A stretch of DNA of 64,000 nucleotides from Hirudo medicinalis. Lineage: Eukaryota > Annelida > Clitellata > Hirudinida > Hirudinidae. Location: NCBI GenBank assembly GCA_011800805.1, contig MPNW01000019.1:124001-188000 (forward strand), read 5' to 3'. Each line of letters begins with the position of its first letter. The first letter of the stretch is position 1. Shown here piece by piece: positions 55,394 through 64,000 of this stretch. Below the pieces are notes generated by a model. That model ran no database searches. It had not been told where the DNA came from and worked only from the letters and a program-made list of their open reading frames with translations. The position numbers and the translations under genes were made by a program.

Positions 55394-56290
55394 GTTAAAT
55401 TATAATGCGCCATTTGCATAGCGTCAGAGGCGCCTTTCTAACAATGGAACAAGAGACAGTGTGATATATGTAAACAATTTGATTAAAAAACGGACGTCAT
55501 TTGGATGGTGGCAGGGGGAGACAACAGCCCCCTGATTGGTTCTTGTCCCCTGACTTTGGTAGAAGCAAAAAAGGTCATCTCCTCAAGTAGTGCGAGGGTT
55601 CGTCCCCTGGAAAAAGCTGAAATCATGAATCAAATAGCTATTTCTTCAAGGTCTTTGACAGAAGCAAATGTCACAAACGAAAATCGTCGCGTTTTGAAAA
55701 AGTAGAATAAACCCTACAATAAAATGAAGAATCTTGTTGAGTCAAAGACAATGACAACGATACAGAGTTTGATTAGAGTGGCGTATGTTCAGCGGAACTT
55801 CAAGACTACTAATGTAGAGGGAAGCTTTCTCTTAAGAGGAAGGTTTTGAGTGAAATCCGGCTGGATCAGTGTTGGTAATCGAATTACTCGTTTCTGAGTG
55901 GAGATCTCCCACTTCCCGTACAAGCAGTTCGGACGATTTCGTCATTCGCTATGTAAGCCATTTGTGTAACATGGAAAATTACCTATGTCCACATCGTTTT
56001 ATTGTGCCAATAATTACCTACAAAATGACACATAACTTTGGACTTGTAGTCAGCTAAACGATGTAATTTATCATAAAGTTCATTCTATACACCGAACTAT
56101 TATTTACATTTTATTTTCGTACAAAAAACACAAGGAAATTCTGCCTCAGACCACTCCTCGAAAGATATTATTATTCTGGTGCATTTTGTGTGAACCCACC
56201 GCTGACAATTGTAGCATTGCACCCAGGAAGTATCACCTTCTACCTGTCCGCAGAACTAACAAATGTTGTCCAAGCGATCCGATGTTTGGA
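55201..56290. other. Non-genic region with dispersed repeat fragments
   Basis: An (AAT)n tract (55366-55392) is followed by the GCGCC...GGCGCC repeat block (about 55408-55434). A 66-aa frame at 55505-55705 has no recognisable similarity. The 127-bp repeat described separately lies at 55756-55882. Confidence 0.45.
55756..55882 (+). repeat. Dispersed repeat, copy A (about 127 bp)
   Basis: Shares AACGATACAGAGTTTGATTA, GAGTGGCGTAT, TAATGTAGAGGGAAGCTTTC and GGATCAGTGTTGGTAATCGA with 60931-61064, at roughly 90% identity by eye, allowing a small indel. It may be the 3' part of the GCGTCAGAGGCGCC family. Confidence 0.8.
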
Positions 56291-56299
56291 GTATTTTCT

Positions 56300-56590
56300 C
56301 CATAAACTCTCTCCTAAGAGCTTTTTCACAGAATTCATCAGCAGAGTCTTCTCCTTTGTCTTAGCATGAAGTTACAGATAAAGATACCGCAGCTGTGACT
56401 ATCACCTCATTGGAGGAAATTTAGCTATTGAATATCCTGTAACATCCATGAACGTTTGTTTGAGGGAGGCCGGAAACATCCTAAATTTGTCTAACAACAC
56501 TTTGTCGTTAGATTCCTCAAGGATCGTACAGACAAAAACTCTCTTCAACGGAATCGACGGAAAACAGGTAGAAGCGGCTATTTTTAACTA
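56300..56590 (-). pseudogene. Ulp1/SENP-like (C48) cysteine protease remnant
   Basis: The minus strand reads NSRFYLFSVDSVEESFCLYD (about 56585-56530), matching the HWxLxxVDxxxxxxxxYDS block of C48 proteases with the catalytic His region changed to RF. Then, in another frame, at 56406-56368 comes GDSHSCGIFICNF, matching the (Q/N)xxxDCGVFVC active-site block with its Cys kept. Further down ADEFCEKALRREFMEKIL (about 56343-56290). Several stops and frame changes. C48 genes of this sort are often carried by DNA transposons; the parent element is unknown. Confidence 0.5.
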
Positions 56591-57481
56591 ACGGGAAAAA
56601 AGTGTATCTGAAAAATTAAATTACAAAAATTAGAAATTATAATTCCATGTGTTACAAGCCACTTTAGTCACAACATATTGCATCATTGATTTTGTCGTTA
56701 GTGAAACACTGCGATATTATGTGTGCATTTAGTGTGGAGAAGGTCTGGAAAAAACTAACGTTCAATAATATTCGACCCAGATTTATTCTTCCCCGAAAAT
56801 AAAGCTACAAGGACACTTTTATTTTTATTTACTATTTTTTTTACTTTTATTTCATCATACGACCAACGCCATATACGACATTTTTGAAATTTGTTTACAA
56901 GGCGTAGCTGCTCTCCTCACGAATAATAAGTAGCTTTAAAACCAGGGCAACAGCCCTCAGCCTTTATTTGTTATTGTATTTGCGTAACAGACAATGAGCA
57001 ATTAAATATGTAAAGAAATATATAATATAATGTTTATATAAGCAAATATAACATAACTTTAATTCATGAATATTTACGCCCAATTAATAAAAGCACGAGT
57101 AATAAATGCTAACAAAGGCTTTAATAACACTTTATTTAACACAAGGACTGCAAAAATGTTTCAATTGCAAACGTGGGCCTTGCAGAAAGGTGATCTGAGA
57201 ACCATTGTGTTAAAACACAATTTAAACTAATTTTTTGTATTTTTGGTCATTGTTTTTTTTTTCTGTTTTAAACTAAAATTATACCAGAACACACTCAAAA
57301 TAATTCTATTCTAAATATGTCTGACTGGTTTAAACAATAAACATAAAAGAAATTTTATATTTTAAAATCTATTAAAACTGTGTTTTGAAATAAACTTTCT
57401 AATCTTTGTTGTTTAGGTATCGTTTTTCGAGAGACGTTGGCAACGGTTTCAGCTGGTTGGGAGTTATCGACGTTCTTTTTC
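56591..57481. other. Non-genic AT-rich region
   Basis: No frame with recognisable similarity and no clear repeat structure apart from homopolymer runs. Confidence 0.4.
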
Positions 57482-57640
57482 GGTAAAACCGCCGAATCTG
57501 CCATAATTAATATTCATAACAAAATTAACTCCTCCCATCGAAATAAACTATGCCCACCAAATGATTAAAAGCAAATTTTTTCTAGTTCATAAATAAAGAC
57601 ATAAATAAAACAAAAGAAAATAATAAATTACAAATAATAA

Positions 57641-57742
57641 TTCCTGTTTGCGGCCGTAATAGCAACAGTCGTGTTGTGTCGTGTTCGTAACCCAGTCTGT
57701 ATTGCCAGGGAGCGTCCTGGGTAGGAGTGCTGTATATATATA
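57641..57742 (+). repeat. tRNA-derived SINE, copy 4, inside the Merlin element
   Basis: TTCCTGTTTGCGGCCGTAAT, AGCAACAGTCGTGTTGTGTC, the B-box-like GTGTTCGTAACCC, TTGCCAGGGAGCGTCC and a TATATATA end align with copies 2 and 3. The A-box end is missing. It shows that a SINE was inserted after, or carried along with, the Merlin element. Confidence 0.7.
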
Positions 57743-57879
57743 GATCGATTAAAAAAATGCTTTCACATCCTGTTCGAACACATGAGGCACTCAAAAGATC
57801 GGATAAATACAAATACGTGATGCGCATACAGTGCTTGCATCGGTAATTGGGGCCTTGAAAAGACTGATTCAGACTGGAT

Positions 57880-58450
57880 AATATTCCAGGATGAGTTCCA
57901 ATGCACGCCGGAAGCTTGAATGCCTGTCTCCAGCTATCCTGTGCCAAAGAAACTCATCCAGGTAAGAAGCAATAAGTTCGTCAGAAGTTTGAACTTGTCC
58001 TTGGTTTACAGTGGCGTATGCCAAACCTGTGACAGCTGCCCACCGATCGCTCCAAACTGTCGTTCCTGTAGGGCAAATAACAAATGTTTAACTTACTAAT
58101 AAAAAAATTGTTGCATATCGAGTCTAATACCTGGCAATATGCGCTGCTGTGTGATTGGTAGCAGAGTAGCAGCATCTCTTCTTCAACCAGAAAGGTCTCT
58201 TGTCTCTTGATCTGTGCCACCAAAGATCCATCTCTGCCTTCCTGGTCTGGCTCGCCGGTTCCTCGTCCTCTTTGGTGCTGAAACAATACTCTCATCAATT
58301 TGAACCACATGCGCTGGACCTCCGATTTGTGCAAATCTCATCCAATACATACAGAGATCCCGTTGCATGTTGAACCAATCGGGGAGAGTGTGGAACGTGA
58401 AATTCCCTAACAGATGCTTGACTTATGTCAATTCGATGACCAGTAGTAAG
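57880..58450 (-). pseudogene. Merlin (ISXO2-like DDE) transposase remnant
   Basis: Minus-strand blocks in order: TTGHRIDISQ (58440), PDWFNMQRDLCMYW (58370), VVQIDESIVSAPKR (about 58305, first catalytic Asp), QRWIFGGTDQETRDLSG (58230), VEERDAATLLPII-like words split over a frame change (58180), GTTVWSDRWAAVTGLAYATV (58060, second Asp) and ASYLDEFLWHR (57960). These match the IS1595/ISXO2-like domain. At least two frame breaks, and the conserved VNHS..F.D segment is altered, so it is inactive. Confidence 0.82.
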
Positions 58451-58766
58451 CCATCTGAATGTGATGTGAATATTATAATATATTAAACTATTTAATTTTC
58501 TGCCAAAGAAAAAATCAGTCAAATAATAACAGACAGCTAAATAAATTAACTGGAAAAATAATATTACCATAATGCATTTGTTCAGAGGTATGTTGCATTT
58601 TCAAAAACTAATACTACAATAAATAATTATTTTATTTAACTTCATTATTTCATTATTTTCATAGACGCAAGTTACTTTTAATCATTTGATGGGCGGAGTT
58701 TATTTTGATTGACGGAGTTCATTTTGTTATGAATATTAATTACGACATATTCGGTTTTTTTTTACC

Positions 58767-59770
58767 TTAGTTTTCTACTTCACATTAACGTAATCTGAAT
58801 TACTTTGTATCTTTGCATTGAAGAATAAATCACGCTCCGTTGTGGATTCAAATGATTGGCCCATCAGTTTAGAAACATGATTTTCAAGCCGAAGACTGGT
58901 GAGATTCGATTGAAATTTAACGCATATGTAGATACATTAGGTTGTTAAGTATAAATCGGATTCATATTTTGAGTGGATGTGAATTTATATAAAGCATTAT
59001 AATTGTAATATTTACATTGTGACATTTACTCTGAATGACTTTATGCTTAGGATACTAGATAAAAACTAACAATTTTATGGATGAAGGATTCATTACCTAA
59101 TAAACAATAAATTATTGGGAATTACATAGAAAACAAAATCATCGCCTTATTACTGAACAGTTGCAGATGATAGAGTCAGTTCAAATGGCCCTTTTCTAAC
59201 AAATTCTTGGTTTTAAAGGGACTTCAATTTGAGGAAACATTATCATTAACATCATCATGAAAGTGAAAGCCAAGTGAAATTATATTTCTATAGCTTTAAG
59301 GAGAAATGTGTAGTTTTAAAAAGTTTTGGAAAATGTATCTATCAAATTACTTGTACTCTAATTACTTCAGAGAAGGAAAAAGGAGGAAAGGTGTCACAAA
59401 AGCAACACTTGTCTTAAGGTTTGTTAGACTTCTGCATTTTGGAGTGCATAAATTTGTGCATGAAGACTAAATCTAGATTTATATCAAAAAGAACTACCTA
59501 GATGGTCACATCTCTTGACCAAGATCCAGACTAGCTACCATTTTTTTCTTACAGGTGAAAAGTGAAAAGCTCTCTCGCAAGAAATATCTTCTTCTGCAAC
59601 TCAATCAAAGCAAGAATTTACTCTGGCCACTGCCATTTTGGTGGCTTCCACTACTTCCTTTAGGACGTTATTGTGTCACCATGTATACGACCATCGTCGA
59701 GGGTGTATTTGCACATGAGAGCACAAATTGTCTTTAGAAGGTAATTGGTCATAGATCGATCTTATCACAA
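58767..59770. other. Non-genic region
   Basis: A 60-aa frame after a TTACAG at 59555-59737 has no recognisable similarity. Nothing else is seen. Confidence 0.4.
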
Positions 59771-59771
59771 A

Positions 59772-60815
59772 TTAATATGGAGACATCCTCCACATCTCAT
59801 TCCAACTGATGGAGTGCTGAACCATGAAGTGGTTCCATCCTACAGCATAATGGCCCATCTGTGTAGGACCTTGCATTTCCTCAAATGTCAGTTCCAAAAC
59901 TGACTTATCGATCTCATCCTGTGCTTTAAACTTCCTTTCTGTTCTCAACAGTGGTTGGATCCTGATGTCCACAGAGTTGTCCTCAGAGGTAGCCTTAATT
60001 TTGCGCTCTTGCTATAGAGGGCAACAGATGACATCCCTGGAGGTAGCCCAAACCATGATCTGATGCATCTGTTGACTTTCTTGTCTAACCCACCTACTGT
60101 GGGCAAGCCAATCTCATAGATTGTCAATGGCCACTGCAGCCTTGGAAGAAGCACAAACTGGAGCAACCACACCTTGAACCTTCCCTGCAATGGTGTCTCT
60201 CCAATTACCTGGAACCTCTCTTCAGCTTGCCTGACTGTGTCGCTTTCTTGGTTTTTATCGGTGAGGGAATCATTAAAAACATGATCCAGGCTTTTAACCA
60301 GATCCTCGGAGACTGTGGGAACCTGTTGTCCCACTGCAACAAACGAGACATTGCTGCAAATTTTCCTTTTGACGAGGGTGAGACTTCTCGATTTTGCAGG
60401 TTTAAAAGCCATTCGACACCATCTTAAAAGGCTGTTGAATGTATCCAGTGTGTTCTGGACTGCAGGTCTTCTATTCATCACTAGGGTGGTGTCATCCATG
60501 TACGTCTTCAACGAAAGCTTGTACAAACCTTTACCTAAGCGCCTCTGGAACATTAGACCTGACCACGTTGAATAGAAGTTGCATCGCTAGTACGAAAAGG
60601 GAGGGGGATATCGCACACCCCATTGCAATATCTACCTCCAGAGGAACCCACTTTGTTGTGTACGACTTGGTGGAGAACCTCATCATGAACCCATCAAAAT
60701 ACATCTGAATAATTTGAACTATGTGACATGGCACATGATGAGTCTCCAACATCTTCCATATGAGTTGGTGTGGTACCTATCTGTATGCCTTCGCCATGTC
60801 AAACTACACAACGTA
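59772..60815 (-). mobile_element. Second non-LTR retrotransposon fragment, inactive
   Basis: Minus-strand reverse transcriptase blocks: FDMAKAYR then HQLIWKMLETHHVP (60800-60740), AMGCAISPSLFVLAMQLL (60620), YMDDTTLV (about 60500, the catalytic box with both Asp), LRWCRMAFKPAKSRSL (60425), FKVWLLQFVLLPRLQWPLTI (60170), RSWFGLPPGMSSVALYSKSA (60050) and KFKAQDEIDKSVLEL (59930) in a shifted frame. The element differs from the LINE at 47.2 kb. It is truncated on both sides and has at least two frame breaks. Confidence 0.8.
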
Positions 60816-60930
60816 TAAAGATAAGGATCATTATCATCATCGCAATCAATGTCATCGTAATTGTTATGTAGCTAGCACATCCCTGGCCACCACATTGCCA
60901 ATTGTGGCTTGTCTTGTTTACATTAACGAT

Positions 60931-61064
60931 AACGATACAGAGTTTGATTAGAGTGGCGTATATTCAACAGAACTTCAAGACCACTAATGTAGAGGGAAGC
61001 TTTCTCTGAAGAGGAAGGTTTTGAGGGTGGAGTGAAATCCAGCCGGATCAGTGTTGGTAATCGA
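60931..61064 (+). repeat. Dispersed repeat, copy B (about 134 bp)
   Basis: Homologous to 55756-55882, with an extra GGTGGAG-like piece. It continues beyond the shared part as GGGGGGAGTCTATTCCAGAT, which resembles the tail of widespread invertebrate interspersed repeats. It abuts the end of the second LINE. Confidence 0.8.
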
Positions 61065-61805
61065 GGGGGGAGTCTATTCCAGATCTTTGGGCCAATAACA
61101 TCAATAGACCTGCTATCCAGTGTCGCACGTCGGGCAGATGATTTGACGAGGGAGAATTGTGCTCGAGTTTGTTCTTGGTTCTGTTACACACGACACCTTT
61201 TAATTTCTGCCATTTATTTGTTTCTGTCAATAAAGTTCTTTTAGTTAGTCTCTACAGGTATTACGGTTTTATTCAACCAAACGACATAACAATAATTATC
61301 ATTATTGCAACCATCATAATCATTATCATCATCAGATTGTCAAAAGAACCCTTGACGAGCTCAATGATCTGCTCATTGGTGTCATACAACTCTCAAGCCT
61401 GTGAAATTTCAAAGTCTCTCACTAAGGAGGAAAAGTTTGCAATGTCAGAGGACTGCACATTCCCTCGGTGTCTGAGGAACCTGTAAAGAGCCTTGGAAGA
61501 GTTTGACGAGCCGATCAGTTCCATCAGGTGGAGGAATACAAGATTGCAAAAATCAGAGTTCAATGGTCGCTCAACAATTCCAAAGACAATAGAGTCCACT
61601 ACGTCATGCTGCAACTCTGTTCTGGAAGTTCAGAGCTCAGGAAGAGATTGGCAAGTCAGAGAAAATTCTAGCCTTTGAGGAAAGAAGATGTTCTCAAGGA
61701 CAACTGCCCCCAGTACCGGTGTAACAGGCTAAAAAAAACCCTTGCCCTTACTTTTGACATGGCTGTATACTTCGGCAGAACAAGGGACCTTGGACAACCT
61801 GGCTT
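61065..61805. other. Region without recognised genes between repeats and the OTU remnant
   Basis: Short frames on both strands (61157-61486 plus, 61393-61614 minus, 61493-61678 plus) have no family I recognise, but the sequence is less AT-rich than its surroundings and may be upstream coding sequence of the element that carried the OTU domain. Confidence 0.35.
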
Positions 61806-62195
61806 TATATAAAACCAAAGGTGATGGGGACTGCTACATTCGGACATCAGCTACATCTTGACAGGATCAGAAAACAACCACTCCCTTTTCAGAGATAAAG
61901 TCATCCAGCATATGAAAACTGCCTTGACAAAAGAACTACAGGATCACTTGGATCAAGATGTCAATGAATATATAAACAACTCTGGTGCTTCTGGTGCTGG
62001 GGTCTGGACAACAGATGCCGAGATCATGTCCACATCCAATCTACTGAGTTGTGACATCGTCATCCACACAAAATTCGATGCCTCCATGGATCGGTTGACT
62101 TATCCTGCAAGCTTAAATTTGAATTAGACAACAGAACATGCAGTTTATCTTGAAAACAAGCATGATCATTTTGGTGCTATAAGTGTTGAACTTTG
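61806..62195 (+). pseudogene. OTU-type cysteine protease domain, broken
   Basis: The plus strand reads TKGDGDCYIR (61817), the OTU active-site block with Asp and catalytic Cys, then after a one-base shift ILTGSENNHSLFRDKV (61855), LQDHLDQDVNEYINNSGASG, TTDAEIMSTSNLL and CDIVIHT. After a stop codon at 62125 comes AVYLENKHDHFGAISV with the catalytic His block. So all core elements of a domain of about 125 aa are present, broken once by a frameshift and once by a stop. OTU domains occur in some retroelements and DNA transposons; the carrier is unknown. Confidence 0.72.
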
Positions 62196-62348
62196 AACAA
62201 TTTTACTAGAGATATCATTAGAGTGATGGATGTGTGCTTACATTTTAATGTATGTTACGTTTTGTATTATAACGTAAAGTAATATCGAATAATGTCTAAC
62301 AACAGAGGGTTTAGTTAAGAACGTTTATTCGCCAATCCACAACAATTA
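62196..62348. other. Short region that may contain the edge of the gypsy element
   Basis: Possible LTR or 3' end of the adjoining gypsy copy. I could not define an LTR. Confidence 0.25.
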
Positions 62349-64000
62349 CTAAGACAATGGAAACACTCGGACTTGTATTGTTCGTGAACCAAGGACTTTA
62401 ATTACTGTAGCTGGAATCCATTTTGGTTGCTTCGCTCTGTTGGGCCCAACGTACAGTGCATAACATGGAGTACCCTCTGGAAAACTCTTTTCTGCATTCA
62501 TTTGCAATATGCTTGAGATATGAGAGCTCCCTTTCATTTGTTTCTTTTGGGCAATGTGAGTTGGAGAAGGAATAAGAGCATCCGACCTGCTTCTGATCTG
62601 ACGTCCGTTTAGTAACTCACTGGGTGAGAATCCTGAATCCAAAGGGGTTCGTGTGTGTGTATACATCATCTTAACTCAAAGTAAAGTCTTGTAATGCTTG
62701 TTTAGGCGATTGTGGCGATTTCCTCAAAGATTGCTTGAATGCTTGCACCATTCGTTCCGCTGTACCGTTTGTGGCTGGATGATAGGGGGCCCCTGTAAGG
62801 TGCGTAATTCCTCGTTCCTTGCATTAGCTTTGGAATTCTTCTGATATGAAGGGTGTGCATTGTCAGTCACTACTGAGTGAAGCTAGCCAAAATGAGCAAA
62901 ATCTTCCTCAAGCAGGTTAATTGTTGCACTCGCTGTAACTGAGTTGGTAGGATGAATACTTTGAGTAAGCAACTATTACTAACCAGTTGCTACCCATGAA
63001 GTTGATTGCATGATCCAAGTCTATTCGGCTCCATGGTTTTTTAGGCAGCATCCATGGGTGATTTGGCAACTGCATCAGTCGTTTAACCCATTTTGATTCC
63101 ATCCTTTGACAATGTGTGTCCAAGGTATGCCACCGCAGGTTCAGCAAAATCAACATTTGCTGAGGTTGCATCTTAGACCATTGTCTTGGAGTCGTTTAAG
63201 TACACTTTTCAAGTTGCTAAGATGCTCTATAGCCGTAGCTCCACTAACCAAAACGTCATCCAGATAAACCGCGACTCCTTCCAGATCATCTGTTTTGTCA
63301 TTATTTCTTGGAAGTAACCCGGCGCTGATGTAATTCCAAAGGGGAGCCTGATTTGAGAAGTTTTGTGAGTGCTCAAGGCTAATCTTCTCTGGTTCTCGGG
63401 TGAAAGTCTGATATGATGGTAAGCATCAGCCAGATCTATCTTGCTGAAGTAATGGCCTCCACCAAGCTTTCTCATCAGGTCTTCAGGTAATGGCATGGGA
63501 TGTCTGTGAGGTTCTAACTGTGGATTGACGTCACTGAATAGTCTCCACAGACAAGCAATTTGGCTTTATGTTGCCCTGGTTGAAGCTGTTTTCTGACGGG
63601 GACCACTGGAGTTCCCCAGCTATTGAATTGTATTGGAATCCACAAACTTTTTTTTATGCCAGCATCGTAAGTGTAGTTGATTTTTTCAAGAACAGCCAAT
63701 GGTGTAGTTCTGAACTTGCAAAATGCTGGCTCTGCCTCTGCCTTGAACTTAATTTCCAACGCGAATTCTTTTAGGCATCCTAGCTCTGACTTGAACAGTT
63801 CTTTGAAATCAGAACATAGCTGTTGACAAGCACCATGTAGATTAATGTCCAATGGTTTTGAAACAGAGCAGACTTTACTCCTCATCAAGGCCGTAACATC
63901 AATTTTAAAATCTAGAAGTGCCTTTCTTCCCATCAGATTAAGATCTTGAACGGTTGTGACATTGACTTCTATCCGTGTTTCATGTCCGGGCTCTTCTGAT
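62349..64000 (-). mobile_element. Ty3/gypsy retrotransposon pol, internally deleted, running off the right edge
   Basis: Minus-strand blocks from the right edge: NLMGRKALLDFKI (63930), the spacer before reverse transcriptase; PLAVLEKINYTYDAGIKK (63700); WGTPVVPVRK (63610); GGGHYFSKIDLADAYHHIRL (63460), the first RT Asp; LPFGITSAPGYFQ (63350); VAVYLDDVLVSG (63280) in another frame, with the catalytic DD. Then RT breaks off near 63150 and goes straight to PWSRIDLDHAINFMGSNWLV (63040), the integrase core, then GAPYHPATNGTAERMVQAFK (62790) and an integrase C-terminus, LDSGFSPSELLNGR (62640) to 62349. RNase H and the integrase zinc-binding part are missing. Frame breaks show it is dead. Confidence 0.88.

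Larger units (their letters stand above)
57482..58766 (-). mobile_element. Merlin-type DNA transposon, about 1.28 kb, with terminal inverted repeats of about 80 bp
   Basis: The left end (57494-57570, containing AATTAATATTCATAACAAAA, and CCAAATGATTAAAA at its inner edge) is matched in reverse complement by the right end (58680-58753), about 85% identical by eye. The outer GGTAAAA at 57482 and TTTACC to 58766 extend the match. Flanks TTCTTTTTC and TTAGTTTTC agree at 7 of 9, a possible target duplication; Merlin elements make 8-9 bp ones. The transposase remnant lies between the ends on the minus strand, and a SINE copy lies near the left end. Confidence 0.8.

Overview
This is a eukaryotic genomic window: spliced genes with GT-AG introns, no operons, AT-rich introns and intergenic DNA, very many trinucleotide microsatellites, and single N bases at assembly joins (5455, 37154, 53227). 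The gene content is animal (sphingomyelin synthase, TMF1, DEG/ENaC channel, FNIP, RBPMS/MEC-8, Nuclear factor I, FHAD1-like). My inference is a lophotrochozoan, most likely an annelid such as a leech; this rests on gene style and general knowledge, not on a search.

Layout. 1-7459 (+): 3' four exons of a sphingomyelin synthase, entering from the left edge, with SINE copies and a duplicated segment in the large first intron. 8780-18164 (-): TMF1, a Golgi golgin in about 20 short exons. 18777-21789 (-): a complete seven-exon DEG/ENaC sodium channel whose phases close exactly. 23698-30694 (-): folliculin-interacting protein, with a small TIR element in an intron. 31480-35780 (-): an RBPMS/MEC-8-type RNA-binding protein with one full and one apparently incomplete RRM. 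39169-about 45943 (+): Nuclear factor I, whose introns carry long GAT/AAC/ATT repeats, a hAT-like element with a Tc1 remnant inside it, and further downstream a truncated LINE. 49646-50408 (+): exons that may be the NFI tail or another gene. 50747-55200 (+): a short FHAD1-like FHA plus coiled-coil protein.

55.2-64 kb is a graveyard of mobile elements: a Ulp1-like protease remnant, an almost complete Merlin transposon with terminal repeats of about 80 bp, a second LINE, two copies of a dispersed repeat, a broken OTU protease domain, and a Ty3/gypsy pol running off the right edge.

The host genes have no obvious joint pathway; they are ordinary neighbours on a metazoan chromosome. The least described content is in the repeats: a tRNA-derived SINE family with four recognisable copies, the Merlin and hAT elements whose ends can be defined from the sequence, and the two protease remnants. 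All exon limits were read by eye from frame, homology and splice consensus; those given as exact were phase-checked.
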